Shown piece by piece: positions 19,921-29,684 of a stretch of 64,000 bases of DNA (position 1 is the stretch's first letter; each line of letters starts with the position of its first letter). Location: assembly GCF_026625885.1 (NCBI RefSeq), contig NZ_CP113068.1:2666001-2730000 (forward strand). The letters run 5' to 3'. Source of the stretch: Roseateles sp. SL47 (GTDB lineage: Bacteria; Pseudomonadota; Gammaproteobacteria; Burkholderiales; Burkholderiaceae_C). A program made the position numbers and the translations under genes. The notes beneath the pieces were generated by a model, which was given only the letters and a program-made list of their open reading frames with translations, had not been told where the DNA came from and did no database searches.

Positions 19921-20813
19921 GGTTTTCCGTTTATCAGGTCAGCCGCCGCGGCGGCCGGGAAAAGAATGAGGACCGCATGGGGTATTGCTATACCCGCGAG
20001 TCCGGACTTTTTGCCCTGGCCGATGGCATGGGCGGCCATCCCGACGGCGAAGTGGCGGCCCACATGGCGCTGCAAAACGTCGCCGCGCTGTATCAACGTG
20101 ATGCGCAGCCGGTGCTGCCGCATCCCACCCAGTTCCTGGAAACCGCCGTGCTGCTGGCCCACCAGCAACTGCTGGCCTATGCCGCCGAACGCGGCATGAG
20201 CGACACGCCGCGCACCACCGTCGTGGTGGCGGTGATGCAGCAGGGCCAGATCTGGTGGGCGCACTGTGGTGACTCGCGCATGTACCTGGCGCGGGACACC
20301 GAACTCATCGCCCGCACCCGGGACCATTCCTACAGCGAGCTGCAGGAAGCCCTGGGCCGCCATGCCACCGGTGCTGAGCGCTTCAACCGCCATGTGCTGT
20401 TCACCTGCCTGGGCAGCCCCGGCAAGCCGATGATCGATGTCAACGGCCCGGTGCTGCTGCAAAACGGCGACCGCATGTTGCTGTGCTCCGACGGCCTGTG
20501 GAGTTCGGTCAGTGATGCCGACATCCTCCGCCTGCTGTCCGAAGCCCGGACCGTGGCCGATGCCGTGCCCGAGCTGGTGGAGCAGGCGCTGCGCCAGGCT
20601 GGCGCGCGCAGTGACAACGTCACCGCGCTGGCCGTGGAATGGGAAGGGGAGGGTGATGCGCCCGACTCGATCTCCACGCAGGACCTGGACGACCAAGGCT
20701 TTGCCTCCACCATCCATGGCGCAGGCCAGGAACAGCTCGACGAAGCCGAGATCGACAGCGCCGTGCGCGAGATCCAGGACGCCATCCGTCGCGCTGGCAA
20801 GAAACCCCGCTGA
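19917..20813 (+). CDS. PP2C-family Ser/Thr protein phosphatase
   Basis: 298 residues starting at GTG. The metal-binding motifs are [17 protein letters not shown] (about 38-54), [23 protein letters not shown] (motif with GDSR), LLCSDGLW and the final [11 protein letters not shown]. It probably reverses the action of the kinase encoded just upstream, with which it overlaps by 4 bp. The C-terminal 60 residues beyond the catalytic domain are acidic and then helical. The next gene, rph, starts 11 bp later, so the four or five genes to hemW are probably one operon. Confidence 0.93.
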   Translation: MRFSVYQVSRRGGREKNEDRMGYCYTRESGLFALADGMGGHPDGEVAAHMALQNVAALYQRDAQPVLPHPTQFLETAVLLAHQQLLAYAAERGMSDTPRTTVVVAVMQQGQIWWAHCGDSRMYLARDTELIARTRDHSYSELQEALGRHATGAERFNRHVLFTCLGSPGKPMIDVNGPVLLQNGDRMLLCSDGLWSSVSDADILRLLSEARTVADAVPELVEQALRQAGARSDNVTALAVEWEGEGDAPDSISTQDLDDQGFASTIHGAGQEQLDEAEIDSAVREIQDAIRRAGKKPR

Positions 20814-20824
20814 AGGACCTATTC

Positions 20825-21556
20825 ATGACTGCCATTGCCAGCCGCCCGCAAGGGCGCGCGGCCGACGCCCTGCGCCCGGTTCGCATCACCCGCCACTACA
20901 CCCGCCATGCTGAAGGCGCGGTGCTGATCGAGTTCGGAGACACCAAGGTGCTGTGTACGGCCTCGGTTGAGGAGAAGGTGCCGCCGCACAAGAAGGGCTC
21001 CGGCGAAGGCTGGGTGACCGCCGAATACGGCATGCTGCCGCGCGCCACCCACACCCGCAGCGACCGCGAGGCCGCACGCGGCAAGCAGACCGGCCGGACG
21101 CAGGAGATTCAGCGCCTCATCGGCCGCGCCCTGCGCTCGGTGTTTGATCTGAAGAAGCTGGGTGAGCGCACCATCCAGCTGGACTGCGACGTGCTGCAGG
21201 CCGACGGCGGCACGCGCACTGCCGCCATCACCGGCGCCTATGTCGCCGCGTCTGATGCGGTGAGCTGGCTGCTGTCGCAGGGCAAGATCACGCAGTCCCC
21301 GCTGCTGGACGCCGTGGCCGCGATCTCCGTGGGCATCAAGGACGGCCAGGCGCTGCTGGATCTGGAGTACGTCGAGGACTCCACCTGCGACACCGACATG
21401 AATGTCGTGATGACCGGCGCCGGCCATTTCGTCGAGCTGCAAGGCACGGCCGAGGGCGTGGCGTTCACCCGTGCGGAAGTCGATGTGCTGCTGAATCTGG
21501 CCGAGAAGGGCATTCGTGACCTGCTCGTGGCGCAGCGCCAGGCGCTGGGCCTTTGA
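20825..21556 (+). CDS. rph: Ribonuclease PH
   Basis: 243 residues. A phosphorolytic 3'-5' exonuclease that trims tRNA 3' ends. [50 protein letters not shown] and the [21 protein letters not shown] core are diagnostic. The length matches active full-size enzymes. Confidence 0.97.
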   Translation: MTAIASRPQGRAADALRPVRITRHYTRHAEGAVLIEFGDTKVLCTASVEEKVPPHKKGSGEGWVTAEYGMLPRATHTRSDREAARGKQTGRTQEIQRLIGRALRSVFDLKKLGERTIQLDCDVLQADGGTRTAAITGAYVAASDAVSWLLSQGKITQSPLLDAVAAISVGIKDGQALLDLEYVEDSTCDTDMNVVMTGAGHFVELQGTAEGVAFTRAEVDVLLNLAEKGIRDLLVAQRQALGL

Positions 21557-21577
21557 CCCGTTGCGGGGGAGCAAGTG

Positions 21578-22183
21578 ATGAAGTTGGTCCTGGCCTCCAA
21601 CAATGCCAAGAAGCTGAAGGAATTGCAGGCGCTGTTCCAGCCGATCGGGCTGGAACTCGTCACCCAGGGCAGCCTGGGCATTGCTGAGGCGGAAGAGCCC
21701 TTCGACACCTTTGTTGAAAACGCGCTGACCAAAGCCCGTCATGCCGCCCGCGAAAGCGGTCTGCCGGCGCTGGCGGACGATTCCGGCCTGGCGGTGGATC
21801 AACTGGGGGGCGCACCCGGGGTGCTGTCGGCCCGCTACGCCACCTTGTTCGGCTTCGAAAAAAGTGACGCCGAGAACAACCGTGTGCTGCTGGAGAAGCT
21901 CTCCGGCCAGGCGGATCGCCGTGCGCGGTTTGTCTGCGCGCTGGTGGCCGTTCGCTCCGCCACCGATCCGGAACCGCTGATCGCCATGGGCCGCTGGAAC
22001 GGCGACATCCTGACGGCGGCCCGCGGGGAGTCCGGTTTCGGCTACGACCCGCTGATGTGGATCCCGTCCCTGGGCCAGAGTGTGGCCGAACTGACGGCTG
22101 AGCAAAAGAACCGCCTGAGTCACCGCGCGCTGGCTTCGGAAGACCTGCTGCGGCAGATGCGCGAGGCCTGGCACCTTGGCTGA
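21578..22183 (+). CDS. rdgB: dITP/XTP pyrophosphatase (non-canonical purine NTPase)
   Basis: 201 residues. It removes deaminated purine nucleotides (ITP, XTP). LVLASNNAKKLKEL at the N terminus, ADDSGLAVDQLGGAPGVLSARYA and SGFGYDPLMWIP are the family motifs. ATG 21578 is chosen because GGGGGAG lies 7 bp upstream; a GTG directly before it is the alternative. It overlaps hemW by 8 bp. Confidence 0.96.
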   Translation: MKLVLASNNAKKLKELQALFQPIGLELVTQGSLGIAEAEEPFDTFVENALTKARHAARESGLPALADDSGLAVDQLGGAPGVLSARYATLFGFEKSDAENNRVLLEKLSGQADRRARFVCALVAVRSATDPEPLIAMGRWNGDILTAARGESGFGYDPLMWIPSLGQSVAELTAEQKNRLSHRALASEDLLRQMREAWHLG

Positions 22184-23378
22184 CATCATCCGGATGATGC
22201 GGCCCGGCACGCTGACCCTGTCGGCGCTGCCGCCGCTGTCCTTGTACGTGCACCTGCCCTGGTGTCTGCGCAAGTGCCCCTATTGCGATTTCAACTCGCA
22301 TGAGTTCCGCGCCGGCCGGGAGCTGGACGACGCCACGGCCGCCCGTTATCTTGAGGCGCTGCGCGCGGATCTGGAAGCGTCCCTGCCGCTGGTGTGGGGC
22401 AGGCCGGTCATTTCCGTGTTCATCGGAGGCGGCACGCCCAGCCTCTTCAAGCCGTCGCAGATCGCGGAGCTGATTTCGGACCTGCGGGCCCGGCTGCCGC
22501 TGGAGCCGGGCTGCGAAATCACGATGGAAGCCAATCCTGGCACCTTCGAGCGGGAACGCTTTGCGGGATTTGCCCAGGCCGGTGTGACGCGCCTGTCCAT
22601 CGGCGTGCAGAGCTTTGACGACGCCCAGCTGACGGCGCTGGGCCGTGTCCACAGCAGCAGTCAGGCCCATGCCGCGATTGAAGAAGCGGCGCGGTCCTTC
22701 GACACCTTCAACATCGACCTGATGTATGCCCTGCCGGGGCAGACCCAGGAGGCGTTGGGGAAAGACCTGGACAAGGCGCTGGCCTACCGGCCGCCGCATC
22801 TGTCGGTGTATCACCTCACCATCGAACCCAACACCCGCTTTGCCAACCAGCCGCCAGAGCATCTGCCGGACCCGGACCTGGCCAGCGACATGCTGGATCT
22901 GATCACCGAACGGACGGGTGTGCAGGGGTTGTCGCGGTATGAGGTGTCGGCCTATGCCCGCGAGGGGCACCGGTGCCAGCACAATCTCAACTACTGGCAG
23001 TTCGGTGATTACCTGGGCATTGGCGCGGGCGCACATGGCAAGTTGTCCTTTGCCCATCGGCTGCTGCGGCAGGTGCGGTGGCGGGACCCGGCCACCTACA
23101 TGAGCAAGGCGCTCGAAGGCCAGGCCGTGTCCAACGAGAATGAAGTGGCACGGTCGGAACTGCCGTTCGAGTTCATGCTCAATGCGCTGAGGCTCAAGGA
23201 AGGCGTGTCGATGCAGAGCTTCCTGGAGCGCACCGGCCTGCCACCGTCGAGCATTGCGCAGGCCATGGCGCAGGGCCGGGCCAAGGGCTTGCTGGACCCG
23301 GACCCCGCCGTGATTCGCGCCACGCCACTGGGCTTCGATTTTCTGAGCGATCTGCAGGCGCTGTTTCTGGCCGCTTGA
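22176..23378 (+). CDS. hemW: Radical SAM protein HemW (haem chaperone, HemN-like)
   Basis: 400 residues. The radical SAM cluster CLRKCPYCDFNSHE (CxxxCxYC), VFIGGGTPSLF and a C-terminal HemN-like domain are visible. HemW lacks the fourth cysteine pattern of true HemN and is now viewed as a haem-inserting protein for respiratory enzymes. The open frame starts at TTG 22176 overlapping rdgB; ATG 22194 or 22197 is the more conventional start. Confidence 0.94.
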   Translation: MADIIRMMRPGTLTLSALPPLSLYVHLPWCLRKCPYCDFNSHEFRAGRELDDATAARYLEALRADLEASLPLVWGRPVISVFIGGGTPSLFKPSQIAELISDLRARLPLEPGCEITMEANPGTFERERFAGFAQAGVTRLSIGVQSFDDAQLTALGRVHSSSQAHAAIEEAARSFDTFNIDLMYALPGQTQEALGKDLDKALAYRPPHLSVYHLTIEPNTRFANQPPEHLPDPDLASDMLDLITERTGVQGLSRYEVSAYAREGHRCQHNLNYWQFGDYLGIGAGAHGKLSFAHRLLRQVRWRDPATYMSKALEGQAVSNENEVARSELPFEFMLNALRLKEGVSMQSFLERTGLPPSSIAQAMAQGRAKGLLDPDPAVIRATPLGFDFLSDLQALFLAA

Positions 23379-23447
23379 ATTCATGCCGGTGATCCGGCCG
23401 ATGCTGTGCCAACAAGGGCCTGCGCCGCCCTCTGCAGCCGACGCAAA

Positions 23448-23479
23448 AACGCCCCCGAAGCGGGTCGCTGGGGGGCGTT
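23448..23479 (-). terminator. Intrinsic terminator of the cheRDB operon
   Basis: Stem AACGCCCCC/GGGGGCGTT; on the minus strand it is followed by TTTTTG. It lies 36 bp after the cheB stop and 70 bp after the convergent hemW stop. Confidence 0.8.
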
Positions 23480-23514
23480 GAAGTCGGACCGTCGTGCTCG
23501 GCCCGCAGCCGGGC

Positions 23515-24624
23515 TTACACCCGGTTCAGCGACATGCCTGCCGTACTGCGCAGGCGTTCGATGAGTCGCGGTGCGATCTGCTGCAGCGGCAGCACTTCAT
23601 CCGCCGCGCCAGCGTTGATCGCTTCCCGAGGCATGCCGAAGACCACGCAGGTGGCCTCGTCCTGGACGAAGTTGTAGGCCCCCGCGTCCTTCATCACCTT
23701 CATGGCCTTGGCGCCGTCCGCGCCCATACCGGTCAGCATGATGCCCAGGGCGTTCTGGCCGACCACCCGGGCCGCAGACTGGAACAACACTTCCACCGAT
23801 GGCTTGTGCCGGTTCACCGGCTCGCCGTCCTGCACCCGGGCGATGTAGTTGGCGCCGGAGCGCTCCACACTGAAGTGCATCCCCCCGGGGGCGATGTAGC
23901 CGTGGCCGGGCAGGATCCGTTCACCGTCCTGCGCCTCTTTCACCCGGATCTTGCACAGGCCATCCAGGCGCGCGGCATAGCTGCGGGTGAACCCCGGCGG
24001 CATGTGTTGGGTGATGCACACGGCGGGGCAGTCCGCCGGCAGATTGATCAGCACGTCCTTGGTGGCTTCCGTGCCACCGGTCGATGCACCGATGAAGATG
24101 ATCTTCTCGGTCGAGAGCCGGCCCAGGCTGGCAATCGGCGCGGCCGGGCGCGCGGCCGCCGTGCTGTGCGCCGCCGCAGCGCCGACCGCCCCGGCGGTGG
24201 GCGCCGGTGGCAAACGGCGGATCTGCGCCTTGGCCGCAATCCGGATCTTGTCGGTGATGTCGTGCGCCAGGGCGCGGATGCCGTCCGCCACACCGATCTT
24301 GGGCTTGGCCACAAAATCCACGGCGCCCAGCTCCAGGGCCTTGAGCGTCACTTCCGCGCCGCGCTCGGTCAGCGTGGACACCATCACCACGGGCATCGGA
24401 CGCAGGCGCATCAGGCGCTGCAGGAAGTCCAGCCCGTCCATCTTGGGCATTTCCACATCCAGCGTGATCACGTCCGGATTCAGGTTGCGGATCATCTCCC
24501 GCGCCGCCAACGGATCACTGGCCGCGCCGATGCATTGCATGTCCGGCTGCCGGTTGATGATCTCGGTGAGGATGCTGCGCACCAGGGCGGAATCGTCCAC
24601 CACGACAACGGTGGTCTTGGCCAT
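23515..24624 (-). CDS. cheB: Chemotaxis protein-glutamate methylesterase/glutaminase CheB
   Basis: 369 residues. The N-terminal receiver has [10 protein letters not shown] and a phospho-acceptor Asp in [10 protein letters not shown]. After an Ala/Pro linker, the C-terminal methylesterase carries the catalytic Ser in GASTGGTEA (about residue 182), His in ITQHMPPGF and Asp in [10 protein letters not shown]. It demethylates receptors during adaptation. It is the last gene of cheR-cheD-cheB. Confidence 0.97.
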   Translation of the reverse strand: MAKTTVVVVDDSALVRSILTEIINRQPDMQCIGAASDPLAAREMIRNLNPDVITLDVEMPKMDGLDFLQRLMRLRPMPVVMVSTLTERGAEVTLKALELGAVDFVAKPKIGVADGIRALAHDITDKIRIAAKAQIRRLPPAPTAGAVGAAAAHSTAAARPAAPIASLGRLSTEKIIFIGASTGGTEATKDVLINLPADCPAVCITQHMPPGFTRSYAARLDGLCKIRVKEAQDGERILPGHGYIAPGGMHFSVERSGANYIARVQDGEPVNRHKPSVEVLFQSAARVVGQNALGIMLTGMGADGAKAMKVMKDAGAYNFVQDEATCVVFGMPREAINAGAADEVLPLQQIAPRLIERLRSTAGMSLNRV

Positions 24625-24654
24625 TTCTTTTTACTCCTCGATACGGTGACTGAT

Positions 24655-25326
24655 TCAGAACAGGTCGATGGACCCACCCGAACTGGCCACAGGTTGTGCC
24701 TTTTGGGCAGCGGCCTTGTCCTGCTGCACCAGTGCGTCGGCGTTGGTGGCCGCCAGTCGCTTTACCATGGCCTTGCCGCTGCGCGGCAGGAAGCAGACCT
24801 TGCGGGGGTAGATATCCATGACGTCCTTGGAGACCACGGGAATCCGTTCCGTCTTCAGATAGTCCAGGACGAAGTTGGTATTGCGCTCGCCGACGTTGAT
24901 GGTGTTCATGCCGGCGATCACCGCGCCACCTCCGAAGATCTTGGCTTCCATGCGGCCCTTGCTGGCGCCGCGTTTCATCATCTCGTTGATCAGCAGTTCC
25001 ATCGCAAAGGAACCGTAGCGCCCGGAGTCGCCCTGGCCCTCTGGCAGCATGAAGTGGTTCATGCCGCCGATCTGCGCATGCCGGTCCCAGAGGCAGGCGG
25101 CGATGCAGGAGCCCAGCGTGGTCATGACCAGCAGGTCGTCGTTGTCCACGAAATATTCGCCGGGCAACACCTTCACCGCCGCATTCTTGAAATGGGCGTC
25201 GTAGAAGAAGAACGAGGCTTCTCCCTGCTTGCGCGATTGCGTCTTGAGCTGGGCCACACGTGCCGCACCGGCACTGGCCAGCGCCGAGCTGTTGAGCAAG
25301 GCGGAAGAGGCGTTGGGCATGCTCAT
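24655..25326 (-). CDS. cheD: Chemoreceptor glutamine deamidase CheD
   Basis: 223 residues. VLPGEYFVDNDDLLVMTTLGSCIAACLWD holds the catalytic Cys region (TTLGSC), followed by GGMNHFMLPEG with the catalytic His, and KIFGGGAVIAGMNTINVGERN. It deamidates receptor glutamines. It lies between cheR and cheB, 30 bp upstream of cheB. The N terminus has two candidate Met codons (residues 1 and 3). Confidence 0.95.
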   Translation of the reverse strand: MSMPNASSALLNSSALASAGAARVAQLKTQSRKQGEASFFFYDAHFKNAAVKVLPGEYFVDNDDLLVMTTLGSCIAACLWDRHAQIGGMNHFMLPEGQGDSGRYGSFAMELLINEMMKRGASKGRMEAKIFGGGAVIAGMNTINVGERNTNFVLDYLKTERIPVVSKDVMDIYPRKVCFLPRSGKAMVKRLAATNADALVQQDKAAAQKAQPVASSGGSIDLF

Positions 25327-25378
25327 GGGTCTGCGATCAAAAGGGGTTGTACATCAGGACGGGGCACTCTGGGGTCGG

Positions 25379-26239
25379 TCAGCCGACCCGCTCGTAGATC
25401 GTTTTGCCGCGTAACTTGAACAGGTCACGCGACTCGGTGAAATTCTCGGAATGGCCAACAAACAACAGGCCGCCCGGACGCATCACCCGATGGATGCGCT
25501 CCAGCACCTTGCGTTGCGTAGGCGCATCAAAATAAATCATCACGTTGCGGCAGAACACGATGTGGAAGGGCTCCCCCAGCGACCACTGCGCATCCATCAG
25601 GTTCAGCGTGCGGAACTCGATCATGCGCGCCAATTCGGGCTTCACGCGGATACGACCCTCGTTCGCGCCCGTCCCGCGCAGGAAAAATTGCCGCAAGCGC
25701 TGAGGAGATAAGCCCCGGGACTCGGCGGCATACACCCCGCGACGAGCGGTATTCAGCACATTGGTGTCGATGTCGCTGGAAATGATCTGCACACCGGAAC
25801 TGCTGCCCAGGGATTCCTGGCAGGTCATGGCAATGGAATACGGTTCTTCGCCGGTAGAGGCGGCGCAGCACCAGATACGGAGGGGTTTGCCAGGGAATGT
25901 CTTGAGGTCGTCAGTCAGGGAATGGAAATGATGCTCTTCCCGGAAGAACGATGTGAGGTTGGTTGTCAGGCAATTGACGAATTCCTGCCATTCCTGATCC
26001 GCTTGCGGACCACTGACGCTTTCCAGCCACTCCAGATAGCTGGCGAAAGAGCGGTGGCCAGTGTCCCGCAGACGCCGGGAGAGGCGGCTGTACACCATGG
26101 CATGTTTACCGTCGTGCAGGCTGATGCCGGCATGCTGATAAATCAGTTGCCGCACGCGGTCGAAATCGGCCCGGCTGAAACTGAATTCATGGTCGATGGC
26201 TTCAACGGGGGAGGCGGCTGCCGTGGGTCCAGGGCGCAT
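25379..26239 (-). CDS. cheR: Chemotaxis protein methyltransferase CheR
   Basis: 286 residues with MRPGPTAAA as the chosen start; a start 16 codons upstream is possible. The N-terminal helical domain is followed by the SAM-binding domain with RIWCCAASTGEEPYSIAM (motif I), a SSDIDTNVL acidic loop, and FHIVFCRNVMIYFD. It methylates receptor glutamates. A possible sigma28-like -10 (GCCGACAA, minus strand at 26308-26301) lies 62 bp upstream, but no good -35 is visible. Confidence 0.96.
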   Translation of the reverse strand: MRPGPTAAASPVEAIDHEFSFSRADFDRVRQLIYQHAGISLHDGKHAMVYSRLSRRLRDTGHRSFASYLEWLESVSGPQADQEWQEFVNCLTTNLTSFFREEHHFHSLTDDLKTFPGKPLRIWCCAASTGEEPYSIAMTCQESLGSSSGVQIISSDIDTNVLNTARRGVYAAESRGLSPQRLRQFFLRGTGANEGRIRVKPELARMIEFRTLNLMDAQWSLGEPFHIVFCRNVMIYFDAPTQRKVLERIHRVMRPGGLLFVGHSENFTESRDLFKLRGKTIYERVG

Positions 26240-26442
26240 GGGGCAGAACTTCTTTGATGTTAGGGATGCCGTAGCACCGAAGGGCATATGGTGAACGCCA
26301 TTGTCGGCAATCGCTAGTTTGAGCGCTAGATCGTAAAAAGATGTGTGAAAGAGGTGGGACTCTGGCTGCTTTTTTTGACCCCTGAGCGGGGGATGGCGCT
26401 GATAGACTTCGTCGAAACACCCGCTGTTCCCCTCGGATCGCT

Positions 26443-27159
26443 TTGGATCAACCGCCCCGCCTCATCCCTGCGCAAGCCTTGCGCCTGGAACTTGCCCTGC
26501 AGTTACTGCAGCAGGCCGGTGCCATGCTTCCGGACGCCGAACCCTACACCGCTGTGTGGCTTCAAGGCATCGTGGACGCTTTGTGTGACCTCTCCAGCAA
26601 GGACGCGTTGACCGGTTTGGTCAATCGCCGCAGCTTCGAGATGGCCCTGGACCGCGAACTGGACCGGGTGGCGCGTTCCGGTGAGCCGGCCTTGCTGCTG
26701 GTGCTGGATATTGACCATTTCAAGGCCATCAATGACAACCATGGGCATGCCGCAGGGGACCAGGTCATCCGTGCGGTGGCACGCGCCATTGGGCAGATGG
26801 TGCGGCCGATGGACACGGTGGCCCGGATCGGCGGGGAGGAATTTGCCATCATCCTGCCCAATTGCCCGGCGACTTTTGGCGTGACCGTGGCAGACAGGAT
26901 TCGAGACAAGGTGGCCAGTTTGATTGTGGATGTCGGCCAGGCGGCGCCGCTGACGACCACCATCAGCATCGGGGGGGCTTTCGCACCGCAATGGGTGAGG
27001 TCTTCCGCGTTGCTGTGGACCGAGCGGGCGGATCGCCAGCTCTACCGTGCCAAGGCCGAGGGCCGCAACCGTGCCTGTCTGGAGAGCCATATCGACTCTC
27101 TGGTCACAGCCGAGGAAAAAGGCATGTTGTTCGCCGTAACGCAACAGGATAGTGAATGA
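26443..27159 (+). CDS. Diguanylate cyclase (GGDEF domain)
   Basis: 238 residues from TTG 26443; ATG 26524 is the alternative start. The GGDEF domain occupies about 50-215: SKDALTGLVNRRSFE, DIDHFKAINDNHGHAAGD and the active-site RIGGEEFAI (GGEEF), so synthesis of c-di-GMP is expected. No transmembrane segment or recognised sensor domain is present, and no RxxD inhibitory site is visible five residues upstream of GGEEF. The stop overlaps the next gene by 4 bp. Confidence 0.92.
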   Translation: MDQPPRLIPAQALRLELALQLLQQAGAMLPDAEPYTAVWLQGIVDALCDLSSKDALTGLVNRRSFEMALDRELDRVARSGEPALLLVLDIDHFKAINDNHGHAAGDQVIRAVARAIGQMVRPMDTVARIGGEEFAIILPNCPATFGVTVADRIRDKVASLIVDVGQAAPLTTTISIGGAFAPQWVRSSALLWTERADRQLYRAKAEGRNRACLESHIDSLVTAEEKGMLFAVTQQDSE

Positions 27160-27968
27160 GCATGACAACAGCTCCTGCTGCAAGACCTGCCCGTGGAGGC
27201 GCCCGTACCTTGGCCGTGACCAGCGGCAAGGGCGGCGTGGGCAAGACCTTTGTATCGGCCAATCTGGCGGCGGCCCTGGCAGCGCGTGGTGAACGTGTGC
27301 TGGTGCTGGATGCCGACCTGGGCCTGGCCAATCTGGATGTGGTGCTGAACCTGCATCCCAAACTCACCCTTCACGACGTCTTTACCGATCGCTGCACCCT
27401 GGAGCAGGCCATTCTTCCAGCGCCCGGCGGCTTCCATGTGCTGCTGGCCGGTTCCGGCATGGTGGAGTATTCACGGCTGACGCCGGATGTGCGGGACAAA
27501 CTCCTGCACATTCTGGAAATGGTCAAACCCCGTTTTGACTGGGTGCTGCTGGATACCGGCGCCGGGATTTCGGATGTGGTGCTGTTTGCGGTGTCCATGG
27601 CCACCGACGTGCTGGTGGTGGCCACCCCCGAGCCGACCTCGCTGACCGATGCCTACGCCACCATCAAGGTGCTGGCCACGCAGCAGAACCGCCGCCATGT
27701 GGGGCTGGTGATCAACCAGGCCAACCGGCCTGGTGAAGGCAAACTGATCTGCGGGCAACTGCAGCAGGTGCTGCAGCGCTTTGTGGGGCCCACGCCGGGG
27801 CAGACCTTCAAGCTGGAGCTGCTGTCCGAGGTGAAGAATGATCAGATGGTGCGCCAGGCGGTGCTGAAGCGGCAATTGCTGCTGGAGCACTACCCGGGCT
27901 CCGACGCGGCCCAGGCCATTCGCGCCCTGGCCACGAAACTGCTGGAGCAGCAGGCCTCACATCCATGA
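27156..27968 (+). CDS. MinD/ParA-family ATPase, FleN/FlhG-like
   Basis: 270 residues. Deviant Walker A SGKGGVGKTF (about 23-32), then LVLDADLGLANLDVVLN and the Walker B-like DWVLLDTGAGIS. The GLANLDV/VLN signature is typical of FleN/FlhG regulators of flagellar number, but the N-terminal DQAxxLR activator motif of FlhG is absent. No flhF or flagellar gene is adjacent in the window, so the role is inferred from family and from the nearby che genes. It overlaps the genes on both sides by 4 bp. Confidence 0.88.
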   Translation: MSMTTAPAARPARGGARTLAVTSGKGGVGKTFVSANLAAALAARGERVLVLDADLGLANLDVVLNLHPKLTLHDVFTDRCTLEQAILPAPGGFHVLLAGSGMVEYSRLTPDVRDKLLHILEMVKPRFDWVLLDTGAGISDVVLFAVSMATDVLVVATPEPTSLTDAYATIKVLATQQNRRHVGLVINQANRPGEGKLICGQLQQVLQRFVGPTPGQTFKLELLSEVKNDQMVRQAVLKRQLLLEHYPGSDAAQAIRALATKLLEQQASHP

Positions 27969-28387
27969 ATCCGGACAGCAAGACCCAGCCGGCCACTCCC
28001 TTTGAATGGGTGGGCGGTGAAGCAGCGGTGCGCCAGTTGGTGGACCGCTTTTATGACCTGATGGACCTGGAGCCCGGCTTTGCGGAGCTGCGTTCGGTGC
28101 ATCCGACCTCGCTGGACGGATCACGCGACAAGCTGTTCTGGTTTCTCTGCGGATGGCTGGGCGGGCCGGACTACTTCGTTGAGCGCTTCGGCCACCCTCG
28201 GCTGCGCGCCCGGCATCTGCCCTTCCGGGTGGGGCATGTGGAGCGGGACCAGTGGATGGCCTGCATGACCCAGGCCATGGCCGAGTGCGGCCTGGACGAC
28301 ACGCTGCGCGAGCGGCTGACCGCATCGTTCGCCAACACGGCGGACTGGATGGTCAATCAGGCGCCGCCGGTGCGCAAGGTGCTCTGA
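27965..28387 (+). CDS. Truncated haemoglobin, group II-like
   Basis: 140 residues. Typical segments are AAVRQLVDRFYDLMD, KLFWFLCGWLGGPDYFVERFGHPRLRARHLPF and VGHVERDQWMACM, with the proximal His region RHLPFRVG and the distal-pocket Trp. The family binds O2 or NO. The start overlaps the stop of the FleN-like gene (ATGA), so the two are probably translated together. Confidence 0.9.
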   Translation: MNPDSKTQPATPFEWVGGEAAVRQLVDRFYDLMDLEPGFAELRSVHPTSLDGSRDKLFWFLCGWLGGPDYFVERFGHPRLRARHLPFRVGHVERDQWMACMTQAMAECGLDDTLRERLTASFANTADWMVNQAPPVRKVL

Positions 28388-28571
28388 CCAAGACTTGGGC
28401 GCATCGCCCCCTGTGTGCGGTGCCGCGCTCTGTGCGGTCGGACACTGTCCGGAAGCTGGGCACGTCACGGAATGTCAAGGACCGCCACTCCCGTGCATTT
28501 CTAACAGCAGCGGCTTTCGCGTCACGTCCCCCAGGAACACGGGTGCCATCCCATCGTCTACCGTTGAGCCC

Positions 28572-28958
28572 ATGATGTTCACGACGTATGACGACGATGT
28601 GGTCGGCATCGATGCCAATCCCGACCTGCTTCATGTCCGCATTCATGACGGCCAGCTGTGGTTGTCGGAAGATGCACGCCAGGACATCGAAATCTGTGCC
28701 GGGCATTGTCCGGAGACGTCCAACCCGAGGTTGATGCTGGAATTCCTGCGTGCCGCCTGTCTGCGCCTGCAACTGGTGGACATGGAGAGCGAGGAAGCAG
28801 AAGGGGCCTTTATGTCCTTCTGCGTGCTCAAGGGCCTGGAGCATGCCATTGACACCCATTGGCAGGGCGCCGACGCCGTGGGCGCCTTCCGGCCCGAGCA
28901 ACTGCTGCATGCCTTCACGTCCAGCTTTCACCCGCAGGTCAGCATGACCCTGCACTGA
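28572..28958 (+). CDS. Hypothetical protein
   Basis: 128 residues from ATG 28572 (a second ATG follows directly). I do not recognise the family. The protein is acidic, probably alpha/beta, with Cys residues in EICAGHCPETS and a helical C-terminal half. There is no signal peptide or membrane segment. It lies 184 bp after the globin gene and convergent with the TonB-like gene. The low content of rare codons supports it being real. Confidence 0.6.
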   Translation: MMFTTYDDDVVGIDANPDLLHVRIHDGQLWLSEDARQDIEICAGHCPETSNPRLMLEFLRAACLRLQLVDMESEEAEGAFMSFCVLKGLEHAIDTHWQGADAVGAFRPEQLLHAFTSSFHPQVSMTLH

Positions 28959-28964
28959 GCAGCG

Positions 28965-28991
28965 CTGGCCCGCGCGGGATGCACGGGCCAG
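28965..28991. terminator. Hairpin between convergent genes
   Basis: An 8-bp stem CTGGCCCG/CGGGCCAG in the 57-bp gap between convergent stops. It has no T-run, so a bidirectional terminator is tentative. Confidence 0.45.
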
Positions 28992-29015
28992 GCTGCGCCA
29001 CGACACGTGTGGCAA

Positions 29016-29684
29016 TCAGTCCACGCGGAAACCGAAATCCTGCTGGAACCGGTGGTTGCCGGGGCAGACGTAGTGCTGCTTCAACGCCGTCTCGATCGAC
29101 TGGGTGAAGGCCCGACGGGTCCGCGAGTCCATCGTGCCCTGCAGGGTGCGGATATCTGCGGACACCACACGTCCTGCCTGCACCTCGGCCACCACCCGGA
29201 ACACGGCTTCACCGGCCCAGTGAACGGAAGGCATGTCGGGGGTGCCGGTGGAGGTGCACACCATGGCGGGGGTCACCGTCTCACGCTGGGCCGGCACCGG
29301 TGGCGTGGTGGTGCCGGTGTCAGCGCCGCCGGACACCATGGGCTCCGCGGTGCTGGACGTGCTGGTCGCCACCGCAGCGGTGCTCGGCGTTGCGGCCGGC
29401 ACGGTGGGCGTCACTGGCGGCATTTCGGGGATCTCCACCAGCAGTTGCTTGATCGGCTGCTGCAAAGGCGGTTCCGGCACACGGACGGGCTCGACCTTGG
29501 GTGACGGCTGCTTGACGATGTCCACGGTCACCTGGGTCAGCGGCGGCGGTTTCGGCGCGGCATGGCGCCGGAACCCCTCCACCAGGGCGGCCACCATGGC
29601 CACGTGGACCAGCGCCACAACGATCAAACCGGCCGTACGGGTGTGACCCGACGCGCCCCAGGGGCGAACGGTTGCTGAAGGCAT
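29016..29684 (-). CDS. TonB-family protein
   Basis: 222 residues from MPSATVRPW; the longer frame upstream is not supported. One N-terminal transmembrane helix (about 18-36, AGLIVVALVHVAMVAALVEGF) is followed by a Pro/Thr/Val-rich periplasmic spacer and a C-terminal TonB-like domain (AVFRVVAEVQAGRVVSADIR...). It is monocistronic, and no ExbB/ExbD is nearby. It ends VCPGNHRFQQDFGFRVD. It may transmit proton-motive energy to an outer-membrane receptor, but the partner is unknown. Confidence 0.75.
   Translation of the reverse strand: MPSATVRPWGASGHTRTAGLIVVALVHVAMVAALVEGFRRHAAPKPPPLTQVTVDIVKQPSPKVEPVRVPEPPLQQPIKQLLVEIPEMPPVTPTVPAATPSTAAVATSTSSTAEPMVSGGADTGTTTPPVPAQRETVTPAMVCTSTGTPDMPSVHWAGEAVFRVVAEVQAGRVVSADIRTLQGTMDSRTRRAFTQSIETALKQHYVCPGNHRFQQDFGFRVD

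Noticed and set aside
23494..25419. 641-residue plus-strand frame
   Set aside because: Exact antisense of cheB and cheD, His/Gln/Arg-rich without any domain; a compositional shadow.
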